Below, one piece after another: positions 52,701 to 64,000 of a DNA stretch of 64,000 nt. The position numbers and the translations under genes are program-made. The notes below the pieces were generated by a model. The model ran no database searches. It saw nothing but the letters and a program-made list of their open reading frames with translations, and was not told where the DNA came from. Numbering within the stretch: position 1 is the first letter of the stretch; the number at the start of each line of letters is the position of its first letter. The stretch is from Bugula neritina. Taxonomy: Eukaryota > Bryozoa > Gymnolaemata > Cheilostomatida > Bugulidae. The stretch is taken from the NCBI GenBank assembly GCA_964035545.1, contig OZ037765.1, forward strand, positions 4,213,698-4,277,697, given 5' to 3'.

Positions 52701-55700
52701 GAGTGTAAACTACGGCAGTAATATTTTAGTTTAAGGATAGGCAGAAACTTTATTAAATGATGATTTCATCAACTAAATAAATTCTAAACTTAGGTTGTAG
52801 ATTTTATTAATGATCTATTGCTAATTAATCCTCGTTTCTTGCAAAAAAGTTGGTTTAAATTAATTTTATATTGTCGTCTAATCCACGATTTATAATTTTA
52901 AAAATTGTGCTTCCAGTTGAATTCATGAAGCAAGTTTCACTGATAGAGTCGCAAATGCATTTATACTTCTTGTTGAAAGATCTCCACTCTGTTGGAAAAA
53001 CATGGAAGGAAATTATAAATTGTAGGGGATATACATAGAAAAATTTATATAACTTATTCGTTGTGCAGTACCGGCAACTTATGACTCATCTAGCTATTTT
53101 TAACTCTAATTTCAAAGAGCTGGCATCTGGGGGTTATTTTAAAATAAAAGCAAGACCTAAGATGTTCACATGAGGGTATCTCTATGTAACTGCTGGTCTA
53201 GTTACTCAACTCTAGCCTCTGTTCTTCAAATAGACATTCTCTCGGTTTATCTTTAAGCTGTCCCTCATTTACTAAGACATCTCACTACCCTCATTATTGT
53301 ATACCTTAGTGAATTTCATGCTGGCTCTTTAAACCTCCCCCCCCCTCCCACACCGCCTCGATGCAAGTAGTGGTGTGTAAATTTTGTTGCTGTCTGTAGC
53401 AGATTGACCTTGAACTCTATGCTGTAGGAGATGCTGACAAGCTTTACTCCTCTGTTCACACACAGATATTTACTCTACCAGATGAATACAGTATCTTCCC
53501 AGCTCATGACTACACTGGTAGGTCCTTGCTGTATGTATGCAGTAGGTTACTGTATGTAGTAGGTTACTGTATGTATGCAGTAGGTTACTGTATGTATATA
53601 GTAGGTTACTGTATGTATGAAGTAGGTTACTATATATAGTAGGTTACTGTATGTATAAAGTAGGTTACTGTATGTAGTAGGTTACTGTATGTATATAATA
53701 GGTTACTGTATGTATATAGTAGGTTACTGTATGTATGCAGTAGGTTACTGTATGTAGTAGGTTATTGTATGTAGTAGGTTACTGTATGTATATAATAGGT
53801 TACTGTATGTATGCAGTAGGTTACTGTATATAGTAGGTTACTGTATGTATATAGTAGGTTACTGTATGTATGTAGTAGGTTACTGTGTGTATGCAGTAGG
53901 TTACTGTATGTATGCAGTAGGTTACTGTATGTATGCAGTAGGTTACTGTATATAGTAGGTTACTGTATGTAGTAGGTTACTGTATGTATATAGTAGGTTA
54001 CTGTATGTATGTAGTAGGTTACTGTGTGTATGCAGTAGGTTACTGTATGTATGCAGTAGGTTACTGTATGTATGCAGTAGGTTACTGTATATAGTAGGTT
54101 ACTGTATGTAGTAGGTTACTGTATGTATGCAGTAGGTTACTGTATGTATATAGTAGGTTACTGTATGTAGTAGGTTACTGTATGTATATAATAGGTTACT
54201 GTATGTATATAGTAGGTTATTGTATGCAGTAGGTTACTGTATGTATATAGTAGGTTACTGTATGTATATAGTAGGTTATTGTATGCAGTAGGTTACTGTA
54301 TGTATATAGTAGGTTACTGTATGTATATAGTAGGTTACTGTATGTATGCAGTAGGTTACTGTATGTATGCAGTAGGTTACTGTATGTAGTAGGTTACTGT
54401 ATGTATATAATAGGTTACTGTATGTATATAGTAGGTTATTGTATGCAGTAGGTTACTGTATGTATATAATAGGTTACTGTATGTATGCAGTAGGTTACTG
54501 TATGTATATAGTAGGTTACTGTATATAGTAGGTTACTGTATGTATATAGTAGGTTACTGTATGTAGTAGGTTACTGTATGTATATAATAGGTTACTGTAT
54601 GTATATAGTAGGTTACTGTATGTAGTAGGTTACTGTATGTATATAATAGGTTACTGTATGTATATAGTAGGTTATTGTATGCAGTAGGTTACTGTATGTA
54701 TATAGTAGGTTACTGTATGTAATAGGCTACTGTATGCAGTAGGTTACTGTGTGCAAGATATTAGGTTCCTGTGTGAAGCAACGAGTAAACTGTTTGTGCT
54801 GCATTGTGTTATTGTCTTTGCATGAATAAAATCTATTGACCACAGAGTTGCTCTGTTCACATGAATAAGTCAATAGTATCTGTAATCTATTGGATTTTTA
54901 GGGTGTCTGAAATTATCTTTTCCCTATCATTTGCACTTTGGGCAGACAACTCTATCTTTCAACATTTCCCATGTCAAAAGCAAACAACACCACCCACAAT
55001 GATTTGCTAGTTAAAATCCTGGATATTATTTTGATTATCTTTCTGGTGACAGAGTGTTTTGGTGAACTATGATCAGTTGTTCTGAATTTTCATACTTCTC
55101 ACTCGTTGAGATTTTATAGCAGTGTGTCACTATGTAGGTCAGCCATGGACTACCGTGGGCGAAGAAAAGATGCATAACCCGAGGCTGACAAAGGAAAGAG
55201 CTGTATTCATAGACTTGATGAACAACCTTAACCTGCCATATCCTAAGCAGATAGGTACGTCCGTGTATTGTGGCCGTGTTTTGTGTGCATATCTTTCAAC
55301 TTTTAAAGTCGTCCTCTCTCCTATCTTTGGGAATGCTAAAAGTTATTCTGACTCGCAAAAAGTTATTTGAAATTAAATTTATTTTAAATAACTAAAACTC
55401 GAATAAGTTTTTAAAAAATATTGCTAAATTATTTTAATGTAGTTTTTGTCCAACGAAATTGATGTTTCAAAATCATACTAATTTTACCCAATGAGGGGAC
55501 AGCTTTAGAATGTTGTTATTTTTTCTAGAGTTACCTTTGTTGTTTTCATTTGGTGCATTGAGTTATTGGTGAGGAGGTGTGTGAAGCTATGGGTTAGTTT
55601 TTTTAGCTTAATTTATTATTTTAACATTATTTTTATAATAATTTAATTTATTATTTATATTGTGTTCAGGTTTACTAACTCAAATCAAATGTTATGTAAT

Positions 55701-56727
55701 GACTGACTCAGTCATTACATAACAATACTCTTTATAGTAAATAATATCATGGCCCATGGCAGACATAATATAGATTTAGCTTCACTGCACCTTTTACACT
55801 CTGTCCATAATCTGATAATGAAAATCTATAGTTTCTACGTTTAATACATAATTATTTAAATATCTGATGGAATTAGAAGGATATAGGTAGCTTGGTGACG
55901 GGTGTGCTCCTGTCTGGTGAACTCTGCAGTGCCATATTTCCTTACTATCCAGCTCCTAGATGTGTCCGGGACCCTCAAGACCTGCCCCGTATATTGTGGT
56001 AATAACAGTAAAAGAAAAGACTTTGTACAATTTTGTAAATAATCAATTTTTGCGCTCTGCTCAGCTTTTGCAAAATCGAAAGATACAAATCACGAGCTTT
56101 TAAAGTTTGGACGCAGTTTTCTGTATTTCTCAAGCGGAAGCTCACGAAACTTAATTTCTTGTGAAAACCGATCAAAACCTTATTTGCTTTGATGAGAAAG
56201 AATTAATAAACTTGTGTACGCCACACAGAAACCTGAGGTAAAGGATTCAGCACCTTGCTGCCACTCTAGGAGTGATGCCTCGCTTAGTTTATTAGGTTGT
56301 GTCTTCTAGAGTGAATTGGTTGCTGCATGAGCTCCTCTCACAAAACTTTTAGAAAGGAATGCTGACTCTTGCTACGTTAAGAGGCAGCGGTTTTATGCAA
56401 CGTGACTACTCAAATATTGCTTGTTCAATGCCGCAGTTATACACTAATAAAAACAAATGTTTTGAGCAATATTTTTGGCTCATCAAGTGAAAACAGTCGA
56501 GCTCTATTGTTTACTGCTACACTCTTAAAAATAGAAGCAAACCCACTAATAAGCTGAAGAATAAATAGACAGATGAAGGTTTCAATTGTGTTTTATATGT
56601 GTGACAATTTTTTTCATAAGCATTTCAATATTTTGTTGGTGTTTTTTTAATTTAATGCTGTTTTGTAGATCGTGCTTTGCCAGCAAATCTGATGTGTGGA
56701 ATTGTTGATGAACCTGCTAAGGACTAG
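49768..56727 (+). CDS. ETHE1: Persulfide dioxygenase ETHE1 with a long N-terminal extension
   Basis: Mitochondrial non-haem iron enzyme of sulfide catabolism; it oxidises glutathione persulfide to sulfite and glutathione. Exons 49768-50202, 50851-50995, 52024-52209, 52553-52645, 53428-53517, 55138-55254 and 56669-56727 join in frame to 374 aa (human 254). The metallo-beta-lactamase fold carries THVHADH (H197, H199, D201, H202), GHT (H253) and [15 protein letters not shown] (D272), which match the family's metal ligands, and PAHDY further on. About 145 residues precede the conserved [13 protein letters not shown]. They are basic and poor in acids at the start ([22 protein letters not shown]), consistent with a mitochondrial presequence, but much longer than usual. 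Intron 5 is filled with a minisatellite starting at its donor. Confidence 0.94.
53518..54750 (+). repeat. 17/21-bp minisatellite starting at an ETHE1 splice donor, about 60 copies
   Basis: The units are gtaggttactgtatgta (17 bp) and the same plus tgca or tata (21 bp), mixed irregularly over about 1.2 kb. The array begins at the intron's own donor (actg|gtaggtcc), so the intron carries dozens of GTAGGT words resembling a 5' splice site. Longer blocks of units are themselves repeated (for example around 53880-54130). Confidence 0.95.
55690..55724. repeat. 35-bp perfect palindrome in ETHE1 intron 6
   Basis: Arms tgttatgtaatgactga and its exact complement are separated by a single C. It is flanked by AT-rich sequence and shows no transposon features. 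Confidence 0.85.
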
Positions 56728-57470
56728 AGGTTTAAGCTCCCGGCAAGGAGTGGACGATTGAAGATTATTTTTCAATTTTTGAGAAAAATACGCATCTTTG
56801 ACACACCGTGTGTTGATTTAATGAACTCTACAACTAACATATGTTTGTCTTATGTTTTGTTGTGACCTAAAAAATGGCCTGTTTTAGTTTTCGATTTTCG
56901 AAAGTTGTTCTCAGAGCTTCAATTGTTTTTCTGATCTTTTATAATTCAGCATAATGATATTTTATTGATATTGAATAACTATTCATCAACACTTTAATTT
57001 ATATTGCATAATAATTATTACTCATTGACACGTTATAGTGTCTTGTGTATGCTATTTTAATAAAATTAATTTATGCATTCGTTACAAGTTATTGTGGGTG
57101 ATGTGCATGGTAAACACTTTTATAAAATATATCTTTTTTATCATGGTAATGTTCTTTAGTATCGTGTGGCTAAGCATTCAGTGTGCTTTTATTCTTTTGT
57201 GTCTAATCTACGTGTGCAACCTTTGCTGTAATTTATCACGAGTTTAACTGAAATGCAACAAATATGAGAACTTGTGGTGGCCATCAAAATGAACACCTAG
57301 TCCCACGTAGTGTTTGCAGGTAATAAAAAATACAGGTTATCCTGAATATTCACTCACTTGATTAGGTTGCTTTTTTAAATTTTAAGCACTTCATTAGTTA
57401 TCTTGTATGGTATAAGTCAATGCAATAGTATTTTCTTTTGTGGTGGCCAAGATGAGGGGTTGTGCCCTCA
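56728..57470. other. 3' flank of ETHE1
   Basis: No gene is seen. A short open frame at 57038-57247 is hydrophobic and AT-driven and has no support. Confidence 0.5.
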
Positions 57471-57484
57471 CTATTTGTTTAACT

Positions 57485-57610
57485 TTTAATGGTAATAATT
57501 AAGGAGTTGTGCTCTCAATATAATCGACTGAAAATTAATGAAACTTTCATATGAATATCTACAGCCACCATTTGCAAATTTGCATCATTCACAGAACGTC
57601 AATTACTTTT
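57485..57610 (+). repeat. Dispersed repeat, copy 1
   Basis: ataattaaggagttgtgctc, then ctgaaaat.aatgaaactttcat and cagccaccatttgcaaattt, occur here and at 62715-62850 in the same orientation. No ORF or terminal repeats. The two copies lie on either side of the inverted TPR gene 5. Confidence 0.7.
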
Positions 57611-59000
57611 GATATCTTAGAAGCGCTGGTATTTTATGCAGGTTGGAAATGGGAGCATAACTTGATGAAAAATAAGAAGCTTGCTTTGTGTAGTTGAGTA
57701 GAGATGTTTATAATAGGCATAAGTGGGAAAGCAGGTATTAGGGTTAAAGGTTAGATTAATGGTCATACATTTTTGTAGTCTTCCTTATAGAATTTAGTGT
57801 GGTTTTTATATGGAAGTGTTCTTCTTCCTTTAAATTTTATGTTGCATGTGCTCATTCTAAGAACAACTGAACTAAGGGAAGTTATACTCAGATATTTTAC
57901 TGATGTAATATATTGTCAAACTACTACAAACAGACCATCACAAAGCTATTACAAGTATATACAGGCACAAAAACAAACGCACTTGATTTATGTAAGAAAA
58001 ATGTTTAAAAATATGTGCTATTTAACCTGAAATGTGATATGATTTCAATTTTAAATTATTAAACCATTAATGTTATGGATGTGATGATTGAAAGTTTAAA
58101 GCATCCACTATCAGTATTATGATTGAGGTATGTTAAGGGTAGAATGACACCTGTTCTAATTTGAATTATCTGTTATAAACACTTGACTGTATAATAAAGA
58201 TAGACTCAATTGGAATTTGAAATATCAAAGTACAGTAATAATTTGTTCCCATAAACTGACAGCATTTCATCAGTTAATAGCCATCAGCTTATAAATATTA
58301 TCAACTCATCTCTCATTTCTTCACATGATAACAGATATAAAAGGTGACAAAAATATTTTATTGCAATATTAATAATATATTTATTGTATGTTATCAAATG
58401 ATGTATATTTTATGGCAGGTTATAAAATATAATAAAAAGATACTGTTATATGGTTTATCTTTAAGTACACCTCACAAAGTGGTAAGAAACACTAGATAGA
58501 ATTTACACACTTTGGTGAAATCTTATCAAACATATTTTATTGTGAAATTGTAATGCTCTGCAATTACATGCTTTTTAAAAAAATTATAAAATAATTTTTT
58601 GTGAATATACTTAGGTTTCTTGTTATATTAGGAAATACTGCCTTTATATGATTGAAGAAGTCACCTCAATATATACATGCAGTCCTTTAAACACCTGCAG
58701 CTTGAAGAATGCGTCTATAAAATGACTAAAAGCTACAGCATACACACGAACACCCACGCACGCACCTTAATTTGTACAAAAAAATGTTAAACAGATTATG
58801 CTTATGCTCAGCCAGAAATGTGGTAGAAACTTCATTGCCAATAATCTAGTTCAATTTGTATAATAAAAATGCTATAATTAAAGTTATGATAGATTGTAGT
58901 TGTTGTTATAGCAGTACTAAATAACATGGTAATTGTATATTAATTTGTTTGCAGGGTGAAGTTAGTAATAGATAGCTGCAGTGAAGGTGATGCAGAACAT
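57611..59000. other. Spacer downstream of TPR gene 5
   Basis: No gene is seen. The last 100 bases or so before 59001 match the 3' flanks of the other TPR genes (gaagttagtaatagatag); homology ends near 58870. Confidence 0.55.
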
Positions 59001-59001
59001 T

Positions 59002-61879
59002 TTATTCTATATTCAATTGTTCTTTAATTCTTTCAATTCCTTGACTTGCCATTCTGAAATACCAAAGATATATTTCTTCTCCTGTATCATAAGATAGCAC
59101 CTGTTCATATTTCTGAAGAGCTTCTTGAAGCCTGTTGTTGATTTCACAAAACCTGCCATAAGTTGCCAGCACTGCTGCTTTTAGCTCATTCGTTTCTAGT
59201 TCATCGAGTCTAGGAAAGACAGCTTCAATCTCTTCTGCAGGGTATCCAAGTAGCAGTTTGACTATCACAAATCTTGACAGAAAGTTACATGGGTTTTCCT
59301 TTTTGTAGTTTTCTAGATGCTGCTCTACTTTCTCCAGCAAGGCTCTTCTGCCAGGGTCATTATCAGTCTCTTTGAAGTGAAATTCATAAGACAAGAAGCG
59401 CCACAGTTTCAATTTTGATTTACCTAAAATAAATACAAAGTAGCCTACTGTAAAAACTATAATATGAGTAATTGAGAAACTATCAGAATTTGACAAATAT
59501 GTCTGAAATATACTGAAAGATGGGATTGTAAGCATAGACTTGTTAGCTGAATTACACAAAGCTGCTAAACAAGGTGGAGAAACACCTGGTTTACATGTGA
59601 AATAATGATCAGCACCACTGTAGATATACAGATAGAGTGAGTCTAAACCACAGCCTACAAACTCAACACTGCTTAGTCAGTGATAAAGAACTTCTAACGC
59701 TATAGGAGTTCAAACTCTGCTATTGATAAGGTGGTTTCACTTATAATTATTCACTTTATATTATATCTTGTACCTTGACTTCCAAATATTTCGCTGTAGG
59801 CACTCCAGGCTTTCTCTGGCTCAGCTTCACTGTACTTCATTGCCCACATCTGCATTAGAATGTCAGAAGATACTTGAGATCCAAAACAGGGTGACTTGTC
59901 TTCTGCTTCCAGATACTTTTCTCCATATTGCAGCGCTGTCTTTAGCAGCTCCCATCTCTCAGTGTAATTCTCAGTTTCTCGTGCCTTCTCCAGGTACACC
60001 TTTGCAATTGTACCAGACAGCTGGCCGTTAGGTTCCATCAAAATTGAATTTTGATTTATAATGTTAATTATTTTATTAACACAAAACATGCTGTCGATAT
60101 CACTTATCCTGTGAACATATACGGAGAACCTATCTTCATCGAAACCGTGACGAATCAAATCACAGCATGTTTTGTCTAGTAGAACAAACACTAGGCTATG
60201 CCAAACAGCAACTTCTTGGTCAGGTGAATTTGTCTGTAAAAGAACGAATGCTTCCTCAAATAGTTTCTTTAGCACTGACCTTTGAACCTCAGTTGCCATA
60301 TGAACATTTCCTTTCCAAACAGAACGCTTGGCATGATGTGCTAACACTTTCATGTAGAGATAGTGATGTTTAATCACTGGTTCTGTGGACTCATTAGATA
60401 ATAGTCTGTCAAATAACTCGAGCGCTTTCTTTTTTGCTTGTGTTGTGCGAATTGTGTGATATTGCCAGTAGGCATACTCAATAGCAGCAGTCTTTCTTGC
60501 TTCTTCTTGTTGTAAGAGTTCTTCCATTTTATCACGAGCCAATCTTGCCTCATTTTTTTGTGGAGGAGATGACTTCAAATAGTAAACACCTTTGTTACAC
60601 CAAGCATGCACGCTGTTTGGGTCAATTTTAAGGGCAAAGTTGATACAATTCCAGGCTTCTTCAAGATTTCCATTTTGCAGTAGAACTGTAGCTGCGCCAT
60701 AATTTCCGTGCTCACTGTACTTTTCTTCAAACACCATGCGTCTTATATGCATTACGTTAAAACCTGGGGGAGTTTTAAACAGGCTAAACCCCCAGTTCCT
60801 GAAATAATCTACAAAAGGAAAGACAGTTCATTTAAAGACAGGATTTCAAATTGATTGTATGCTTTGTGAAAACATTATTTAAACACTTATGCTATCATTT
60901 TGTGTTTATATTAGAGCATGGAGCAGCAATGGTCTAGGAATTAGAGTGTTTGCCTAGTAAACACAGAGTCATGGGTTCGGACCCCAGAAAAGGCGATGCA
61001 TCCAGTCATAACTGCTCCTGTGCACATAGAATATAGATGAATAAGTCCTTAGCTCGCTTTCAACAACCCTTTCCATCAAGGACTTCTCACATGGATGGCA
61101 ACTATAAACTTGCGTAGGTTTTTTATTAGACCACAGTGCTGGGAGGTGTCATCCCAGATAGACGCTTCCCAGTTAGACGCTAGGCTAAATTTCCCACTTA
61201 GACACTTCTCACATGGTTGCTTTCCAGTTGGAAGACATTTATTTATTTTGGTACAATATATATTTTACGCGCAAGTTATTTGAATATTATGGAAATATAC
61301 GTATATTTAAAAAACCTGGACCAATTGCTGCTTGTTATTAAGCACATAAATGAATTCTTTTGACCTGCATTAACTTATTAATTTTGCATTTGCTATACTT
61401 CTTGTTGTTTGAAAAGATATTTTGTTAATAAGTATTCATTAAAGATAATGTCTATTAATGATGTATTACTGTTTTTTTGTTCCTTAAAAATTGGAATATT
61501 ACTCCAGATAATTTATGTTAGCTATTATAGCTATTAGCATATTAGCTATTTAGCAATCAATCCCACAGCATATTACTATATATCACAATACCAAAATAAA
61601 TAAATAGTGTCTAACTGGGATGAAACCTGCTGGAATGTTTCAATTCAATGAATGTGACAGAATAGTGAACATTTTAAGAATAATCTGTATGATTATATAC
61701 TATGACATCACAGTAACATATATACAATTATTAGATGATTATATAAACTATTAATACTCAAGTTGACAAAGCAAAGAATATAAAGTATAATTGATGTGAA
61801 GCAGATGAAAGTTACTCCTATGTCCCCTTTGACATGAGAATATATTCTTACCATCTAAAGACTTAGTATCTTGATTCAT
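59002..61879 (-). CDS. IFIT/TTC22-like tetratricopeptide repeat protein, gene 5 (inverted)
   Basis: On the minus strand, exons 61879-61852, 60808-59774 and 59423-59002 join in frame to 494 aa, with exon lengths 28, 1035 and 422 exactly as in genes 1 and 3. Exon 1 encodes MNQDTKSLD. The TPR layout is as in gene 1, including the final YGRFCEINNRLQEALQKYEQ. Exon 3 starts GKSKLKLWRFLSYEFHFKE, where the usual YSVEAD is changed. It lies about 23 kb from gene 4, beyond three unrelated genes, in opposite orientation. The stop overlaps an AATAAA (59001-59006 on the minus strand). Intron 1 contains a SINE. Confidence 0.83.
60921..61125 (+). mobile_element. tRNA-derived SINE, copy 3
   Basis: aatggtctaggaattagagt (A-box region), gggttcggacccc (B box), catccagtcataactgctcc, then acttgcgtagg and a T run. 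It is antisense to TPR gene 5, inside its intron 1. Flanking tattaga on both sides is a possible but short target duplication. About 20 bases after gacccc are deleted relative to copy 2. Confidence 0.85.
61149..61622. mobile_element. Possible MITE with TCATCCCAGNTAGAC ends
   Basis: tcatcccagatagacgc at the left and, inverted, ttcatcccagttagacac at the right. The left end is followed by a second direct copy of the motif (cccagttagacgctag). No ORF. No target-site duplication identified, so the boundaries are tentative. It lies next to SINE copy 3 in intron 1 of TPR gene 5. Confidence 0.4.
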
Positions 61880-61939
61880 GTTGATAGCTTTCTACACCTT
61901 TTATAGAATTGTCTAAACTAATATATAAATGATTGAATA

Positions 61940-61992
61940 CTTGAAGTGAAATGGCAGGCAGTGTACAGCTACTAGTATATTTATATTTATAT
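61940..61992 (-). promoter_or_regulatory. Core promoter of TPR gene 5, without the CCAAT block
   Basis: On the minus strand, two overlapping TATAAATA words lie at 61991-61984 and 61985-61978 (a 6-bp duplication), and AAGTGAAA (plus-strand reading) at 61944-61951. Similarity to the other TPR promoters stops just upstream of TATA; the CCAAT segment is absent. Confidence 0.5.
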
Positions 61993-63192
61993 CACTTGGC
62001 TGGCCTGAACTTTGAAGTTTCAAGCACTTTTGAACTTCAACCCTGAGAAATTGTAGCCATATTTATAGACGCTAGCACCCTTGCTTGAACAATTTCATAG
62101 ACATGTTTAAGATATTGTCTACATACAGCAGATACTTCCTTTATCCCTTAATTTAATATTCATGGTTATAATTTGAACCTTTAAAAATTATTTTGAGAAA
62201 AAGCAAGTCTCAAATATAAATGGAGGTTTTAATTTATTTGCATGCAGTAAATGTTTTTACAAAAATAGTGCATTTCTGAGGCTGGCTTATTTATAGGTTA
62301 AAAATATTTGTACTTTTTCAAATGTTTGTATTTTCTAAAAGCCCAGTAGGGCTCCACAATAGTTTGAGACCAGTACTATGGCAGTAGGCTACTGAGATAG
62401 CTACCTATAGTATTTCGTATTGAACAGACTGATTCTAACGGTGCGTTAGGCTATAATCAAAGGGGTGCAGAGCATAGTTATGGTATGAATAGAGGTTGTC
62501 AAACATAGCTGCTCACTATTCCCAAAGAGGCACTACAATAATGATCAAATTTACAACTTGCTATAATTATCTTAAACTAAAACTTACAATTTGAACTAAA
62601 ATTTAATTTGTTTGTCTTCCCAGATTATTAGCTTTACCAATAATTTATTGTCACATTACGACTATCCATAAGGACTTTCCAGATAGGGTTTTATTTAATA
62701 ACTTTTATTGATAATAATTAAGGAGTTATGTTCTCGATGTGCTCAACTGAAAATCAATGAAACTTTCATAATATCATTATTAGTCATATTATGACTTTTC
62801 ACAGCCACCATTTGCAAATTTGCAAAACTTACAGAATATCAATTTTTTTCATTTTAAATTAAACTTTTGATATATTTGGTACACTAGAAGAAGAAAAAGT
62901 TGAAAAATTTAAAAAGTCTTATTTCTTAGTTTACAAGTTTTGATTATCTTAGATGAAAATATATAATAATTGTGCATTAAAACTAGTTAATACAAAATAT
63001 ATGCAAGACAAATCAACACAAATAAAAAGAATCCTTACAATTAAATGATTAACTTTCCTAGTAGCTTCATTTGTATTTAAAACAAATACAAAGCGCAGGA
63101 GCTATTTTCCTTTTTAATTTAAATTTTTTTAAATTGAGTCGGTCAACATCCAACTTGTGGGGGAGGCAACTTCTATTCTTATGAATAGCAAC
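61993..63192. other. Spacer between TPR gene 5 and the carboxypeptidase gene
   Basis: No gene is seen. It contains copy 2 of the dispersed repeat (62715-62850). The rest is AT-rich and featureless to me. Confidence 0.5.
62715..62850 (+). repeat. Dispersed repeat, copy 2
   Basis: Matches 57485-57610: aattaaggagttatgttctc, actgaaaatcaatgaaactt and cagccaccatttgcaaattt. An extra 25 bases (atcattattagtcatattatgac) separate the two halves here. Confidence 0.7.
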
Positions 63193-64000
63193 TTAAATAA
63201 TATAATCAACAGTGATGGTTTTGGTGGCTGATTCGATAATGTAGACTGATTTTGATAGCTCCACCTAAAACGTAGACGCAAGTACCAAATTAGTGCTGAA
63301 ATTGCATTAAGAGGTTTGAAAACACACACAACATTATCTATGTTATAGTTTTCATATATGAAACAAACGAATTCAACATACTTTGACTCTTTCCCAGGCT
63401 GCTTCATCATCTTCCGCAATTTTGTATAAAGCATCAGATATTCCCGGGAAGGCAGCACTAGCATATGAGTCAGTAGCACTTGGAGCAAACACCACGTGTC
63501 TACAACATTATATATTACTATTTCATATGCTGAATAAAAGTTTGCATCTAAAATAGTATTAAAAATAGAGAAACAAAGACCATTTTATCTCTTTACTACT
63601 TTTTTTATCAAAATAAACTAATATTTCAGACACCTCTGTACCCAAACTTCAGAGTTACACATAAAATTTAGAAGGCAGAAAGCTATGTAAACATGATAGA
63701 AGGTAAATTGGTTGAAGTCTAGGAACAAGTGTGGCTATTTATAGACAAGCACTTATTAACATACATATGTGTACGCAAGTTGCAAAGCACACAGCTTAGT
63801 GTTTATGACTTACAGATGACGATATTTATACTCCTACCTGATGTATATGAGTAATAGGTAGAGAGTTGTGCACTCCTACCTGATGTGCATGACTCATAAG
63901 TAAGAGTTGTGCCCTCCTTACCTTATGTATTTCCTATCCAAAATTCCTAGAGGATACAGGAAAGATCTTTCTAAGAGGAACAGCTGGTCATTAAATTTTC
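63193..64000 (-). CDS. Glutamate carboxypeptidase II / NAALADase-like C-terminus (partial)
   Basis: Three exons on the minus strand: 64000-63922 (runs off the window), 63499-63382 and 63264-63193. They join in frame to a TAA stop. They read KFNDQLFLLERSFLYPLG, then RHVVFAPSATDSYA..FPGISDALYK, then VELSKSVYIIESATKTI. These match the end of human FOLH1/PSMA and NAALAD2 (NDQLMFLERAFIDPLG, RHVIYAPSSHNKYA..FPGIYDALFD), the transferrin-receptor-like dimerisation domain of M28 metallopeptidases. The family are membrane exopeptidases that release C-terminal glutamate from peptides or folates. The catalytic domain lies outside the window, so activity and exact paralogue cannot be judged. The donor of the first exon here is duplicated downstream. 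Confidence 0.88.
63831..63925 (-). repeat. 42-bp duplication of a splice donor in the carboxypeptidase gene
   Basis: Units start at 63831 (42 bp), 63873 (41 bp) and 63914 (partial, at the exon end). On the minus strand each carries a donor-like acat(c/a)ag|gta(a/g)gag followed by gcacaactct. The true exon ends at 63922; copies lie at 63880 and 63838. Read-through from the true donor meets TAA in the next codon. Confidence 0.85.

Noticed and set aside
63129-63488. 119-residue minus-strand frame near the right end
   Set aside because: It is a shadow frame across two exons and an intron; the real frame in each exon matches the FOLH1/NAALAD2 C-terminus.

Overview
The window is AT-rich nuclear DNA from an animal. 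It has spliced genes with GT-AG introns of about 0.1-2 kb, abundant micro- and minisatellites, small TIR transposons and a tRNA-derived SINE. The gene set (receptor tyrosine phosphatase with FN3 domains, EXT2, DNAJC9, ETHE1, a glutamate carboxypeptidase II relative, IFIT/TTC22-like TPR proteins) fits an invertebrate metazoan. I cannot name the lineage from sequence alone. Splice sites were assigned by eye from phase-consistent GT-AG joins and family alignment from memory.

Layout. (1) 523-15975, +: 26 exons of a receptor-type protein tyrosine phosphatase, 5' end outside the window. It has a PAN-like segment, FN3-type domains, an RKKR cleavage-like site, one TM helix, an active-looking D1 and a degenerate D2. 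(2) 16.8-36.1 kb, +: four tandem copies of a three-exon TPR gene resembling vertebrate IFITs. Copies 1-3 are spaced about 4.4 kb apart; copy 4 carries a frameshift. Decayed relics of the family lie near 32.2 and 37.7 kb. (3) 39.7-42.1 kb, +: DNAJC9. (4) 43.2-47.0 kb, -: EXT2. (5) 49.8-56.7 kb, +: ETHE1, with an unusually long N-terminal extension. (6) 59.0-61.9 kb, -: a fifth, intact, inverted TPR gene. (7) 63.2-64.0 kb, -: the last three coding exons of a glutamate carboxypeptidase II (FOLH1/NAALAD2)-like gene running off the right edge.

The most interesting signals are two. First, the IFIT-like array: each copy has a tiny coding first exon followed by a large TPR exon, a shared TATA box and an IRF-type AAGTGAAA element near the predicted start site, a length of 490-494 aa like vertebrate IFITs, and mosaic relationships that suggest gene conversion. 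Second, a recurring architecture in which the 5' splice site of an exon is itself tandemly duplicated into the following intron. It is seen in five introns of four unrelated genes (RPTP twice, EXT2, ETHE1, the carboxypeptidase), with unit lengths from 17 to 75 bp.

The housekeeping genes do not form a pathway together. The TPR genes would be a candidate innate-immune family if the IFIT relationship holds.
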